Shown in pieces: positions 17,335-18,685 of a stretch of DNA of 18,685 bases. The notes beneath the pieces were generated by a model that worked only from the letters and a program-made list of their open reading frames with translations, had not been told where the DNA came from and did no database searches. The stretch is from positions 1-18,685 of the forward strand of contig JAJAYY010000219.1 of the NCBI GenBank assembly GCA_026785965.1, written 5' to 3'. Position 1 is the first letter of the stretch. Every line of letters begins with the position of its first letter. The stretch comes from Sphingomonas bacterium (GTDB lineage Bacteria; Pseudomonadota; Alphaproteobacteria; Sphingomonadales; Sphingomonadaceae). The position numbers and the translations under genes were made by a program.

Positions 17335-18600
17335 TCAGGCGGGGTCGATCGCGTAGACGTCCTTGGCCCACGTCACCGTGCCGGCGGCGGGCTGCGCGGT
17401 AATGTAGGCGATGTAGATTGGCACCGCGACGGGGAGGCGCATCGTCTGATCGCCGGTGCTGCCCACCGCGACCGGGTCCTGCCCGAACAGCCAGCGCGAC
17501 AGCCGCGCCGCATCCTCAAGCCGGATGCAGCCGATGCTGGTGGCGCGCGCGTCCTTGGCGAACTGCGGTTTATTGGGGGTGTCGTGAAGGAAAATGCCAT
17601 AATCGTTGGGGAAGGGAAATTTGACCCGGCCCATCGAATTAAACTTGCCCGGCAATTGGCGCAGCTTGACCGCCTCGGTCCCGGCGACGATCGCTTTCCA
17701 GTTGATCGAGGAAGCGGGGATGATGGCGGCATCGGCGCCATATTTGTCGACCGCTTCATAATTGGCGCGCTTGAGATAAGCGACGCCCTGGCTGACGACG
17801 TGCGGGGCGACGATCTTTCTGACCAGATCTTCGGCCACGTTCCAATACGGATTGAGGATCGCGAACGAGACCGTGCTGACCATCGGCGCGGTCGGGGTGG
17901 CGCGGGTCCCGACCACGACCCGCATCCGATCGACGACCTCGCCATTGTCGACCATCATCAATTGCGCGGTGGCGGGATTGACGAACAGATAGCGCCCGCC
18001 GCTGGGCAGGACCTTGGCGCGCTGGAGGTTGGCGACGAGCCGCGGATCGGCCTGCCCGCCACGTGCCCCTGCATCGGCGATCAGCGCCGCGCGCAATTCG
18101 TCGTAGAGCCGCGACTTGCGCATGCTCGCGCCGACATGGGCGGCAAGATCGGGCGCCTGCGCGGCGAGGAACAGGATGCGATCGGCGGTCGCGACCCCCG
18201 GACGCAGCGCCGAATCGACATAGCGAGTGCCGGCAATCGGGCCGTTGAGCGCTTCGGCCAGCGCGATCCACCCCGCCGACAGCAAGCGATCGGCGGCAAG
18301 CGGATTGGCGGCGGGTGCAGCAAGCGCGGCATCGATCCGCGCCGCGAGCGCCGGGCCTTGCGCCACGCCCTCATGGTCAGCAGTGCGCAACCGTGCGAGC
18401 AGCAGCCGACCGGCGGCGGACAGTTGACCGCCTTCAAGCCACAGCGGGGCGCTGCGGCCGGTATAAAAGCGATCGAGCGCGGCTTCGGGAGACAGCGAGG
18501 GCGCGACCGCAAAGGTCGAGACCGGCGGCGCCGACATCTGCGCCGCGGCGGGCCACGGCGCGAGCAGCAGCGCTGCAAAGAGGAGACGACGTCGTGGCAT
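17335..18600 (-). CDS. L,D-transpeptidase (YkuD domain), secreted
   Basis: L,D-transpeptidases form 3-3 peptidoglycan cross-links or attach proteins to peptidoglycan in the periplasm, using a catalytic cysteine. With the ATG at 18600 the protein is 421 residues and begins with a signal peptide (MPRRRLLFAALLLAPWPAAA, cleavage probably after AAA or AAQ). The strong ribosome site GGAGGAGG about 8 bases upstream decides this start over an in-frame ATG at 18681. The N-terminal half (LDRFYTGRSAPLWLEGGQLS onward) resembles the scaffold of LdtD/YcbB-type enzymes. The YkuD domain at about 210-385 contains FLHDTPNK (H339) and SIGCIRLED (C358), so the active site is complete. I see no clear peptidoglycan-binding repeat, and the protein is shorter than LdtD (about 615). 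It runs toward obgE on the same strand. Confidence 0.9.
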   Translation of the reverse strand: MPRRRLLFAALLLAPWPAAAQMSAPPVSTFAVAPSLSPEAALDRFYTGRSAPLWLEGGQLSAAGRLLLARLRTADHEGVAQGPALAARIDAALAAPAANPLAADRLLSAGWIALAEALNGPIAGTRYVDSALRPGVATADRILFLAAQAPDLAAHVGASMRKSRLYDELRAALIADAGARGGQADPRLVANLQRAKVLPSGGRYLFVNPATAQLMMVDNGEVVDRMRVVVGTRATPTAPMVSTVSFAILNPYWNVAEDLVRKIVAPHVVSQGVAYLKRANYEAVDKYGADAAIIPASSINWKAIVAGTEAVKLRQLPGKFNSMGRVKFPFPNDYGIFLHDTPNKPQFAKDARATSIGCIRLEDAARLSRWLFGQDPVAVGSTGDQTMRLPVAVPIYIAYITAQPAAGTVTWAKDVYAIDPA

Positions 18601-18685
18601 GTGGCAATCCTCCTCCCCCAATTGCGCGCTTATCGCATTGATTCGACAGTATTTCAACCAATCGCTGCGGGCGCCGGGCAAAGGC
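18601..18685 (-). promoter_or_regulatory. Upstream region of the L,D-transpeptidase gene with strong ribosome site
   Basis: The 85 bases to the window edge contain the unusually good Shine-Dalgarno sequence GGGGGAGGAGGA (about 18607-18618, minus strand) before the L,D-transpeptidase ATG. This is the best ribosome site in the window. No promoter is clear. The reading frame stays open upstream but shows nothing protein-like. Confidence 0.55.

Overview
The window is about 18.7 kb of compact, GC-rich DNA. It reads as a chromosomal segment of a sphingomonad (Alphaproteobacteria, Sphingomonadales). The best evidence is a bacterial serine palmitoyltransferase overlapping a dedicated acyl carrier protein gene, an arrangement known from Sphingomonas. 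The serC-serA, erpA-xth and lptF-lptG neighbourhoods agree with this. I see no mobile element, CRISPR array, tRNA or rRNA, and no broken gene.

Layout. (1) 1-1525, minus: serC overlapping serA (serA cut by the window edge), the first and second steps of serine synthesis in reverse map order. (2) 1526-1915: the only gene-free stretch over 300 bases, holding a strong serC leader hairpin, a direct repeat and a palindrome. (3) 1916-4114, plus: an M23 peptidase, erpA and xth. (4) 4111-5250, minus: a YghO/bCerS-type GNAT acyltransferase, divergent from a membrane fatty-acid desaturase (5381-6520, plus). (5) 6483-8794, minus: lptF and lptG. (6) 8904-11265, plus: a tight three-gene run of a secreted DUF2141 protein, a diacylglycerol-kinase-family lipid kinase, and a protein that looks like a Tam41-type phosphatidate cytidylyltransferase. 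(7) 11222-14692, minus: acp, spt, then a CHASE3 hybrid histidine kinase. (8) 14811-15350, plus: a small three-helix PycTM/DUF5706 protein resembling Pycsar effectors. (9) 15347-18600, minus: an L,D-transpeptidase, obgE and an extended-SDR epimerase/dehydratase.

The common theme is envelope lipid. Four genes fit the steps of bacterial ceramide synthesis: Spt and its ACP make 3-ketosphinganine, the bCerS-like GNAT would N-acylate it, and the SDR is a candidate ceramide reductase. Serine for Spt would come from serC/serA. Around these sit a desaturase, a lipid kinase paired with a CTP-transferase-like protein, and LptF/LptG. Sphingomonads are known for carrying glycosphingolipids in place of LPS, which gives the Lpt genes added interest. 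The kinase plus Tam41-like pair is the most novel-looking item: it could make CDP-diacylglycerol by a non-CdsA route, or an activated ceramide. Both ideas are inference.

Gene packing is extreme. All four convergent gene junctions overlap at their 3' ends, and most same-strand neighbours overlap by 1-16 bases.
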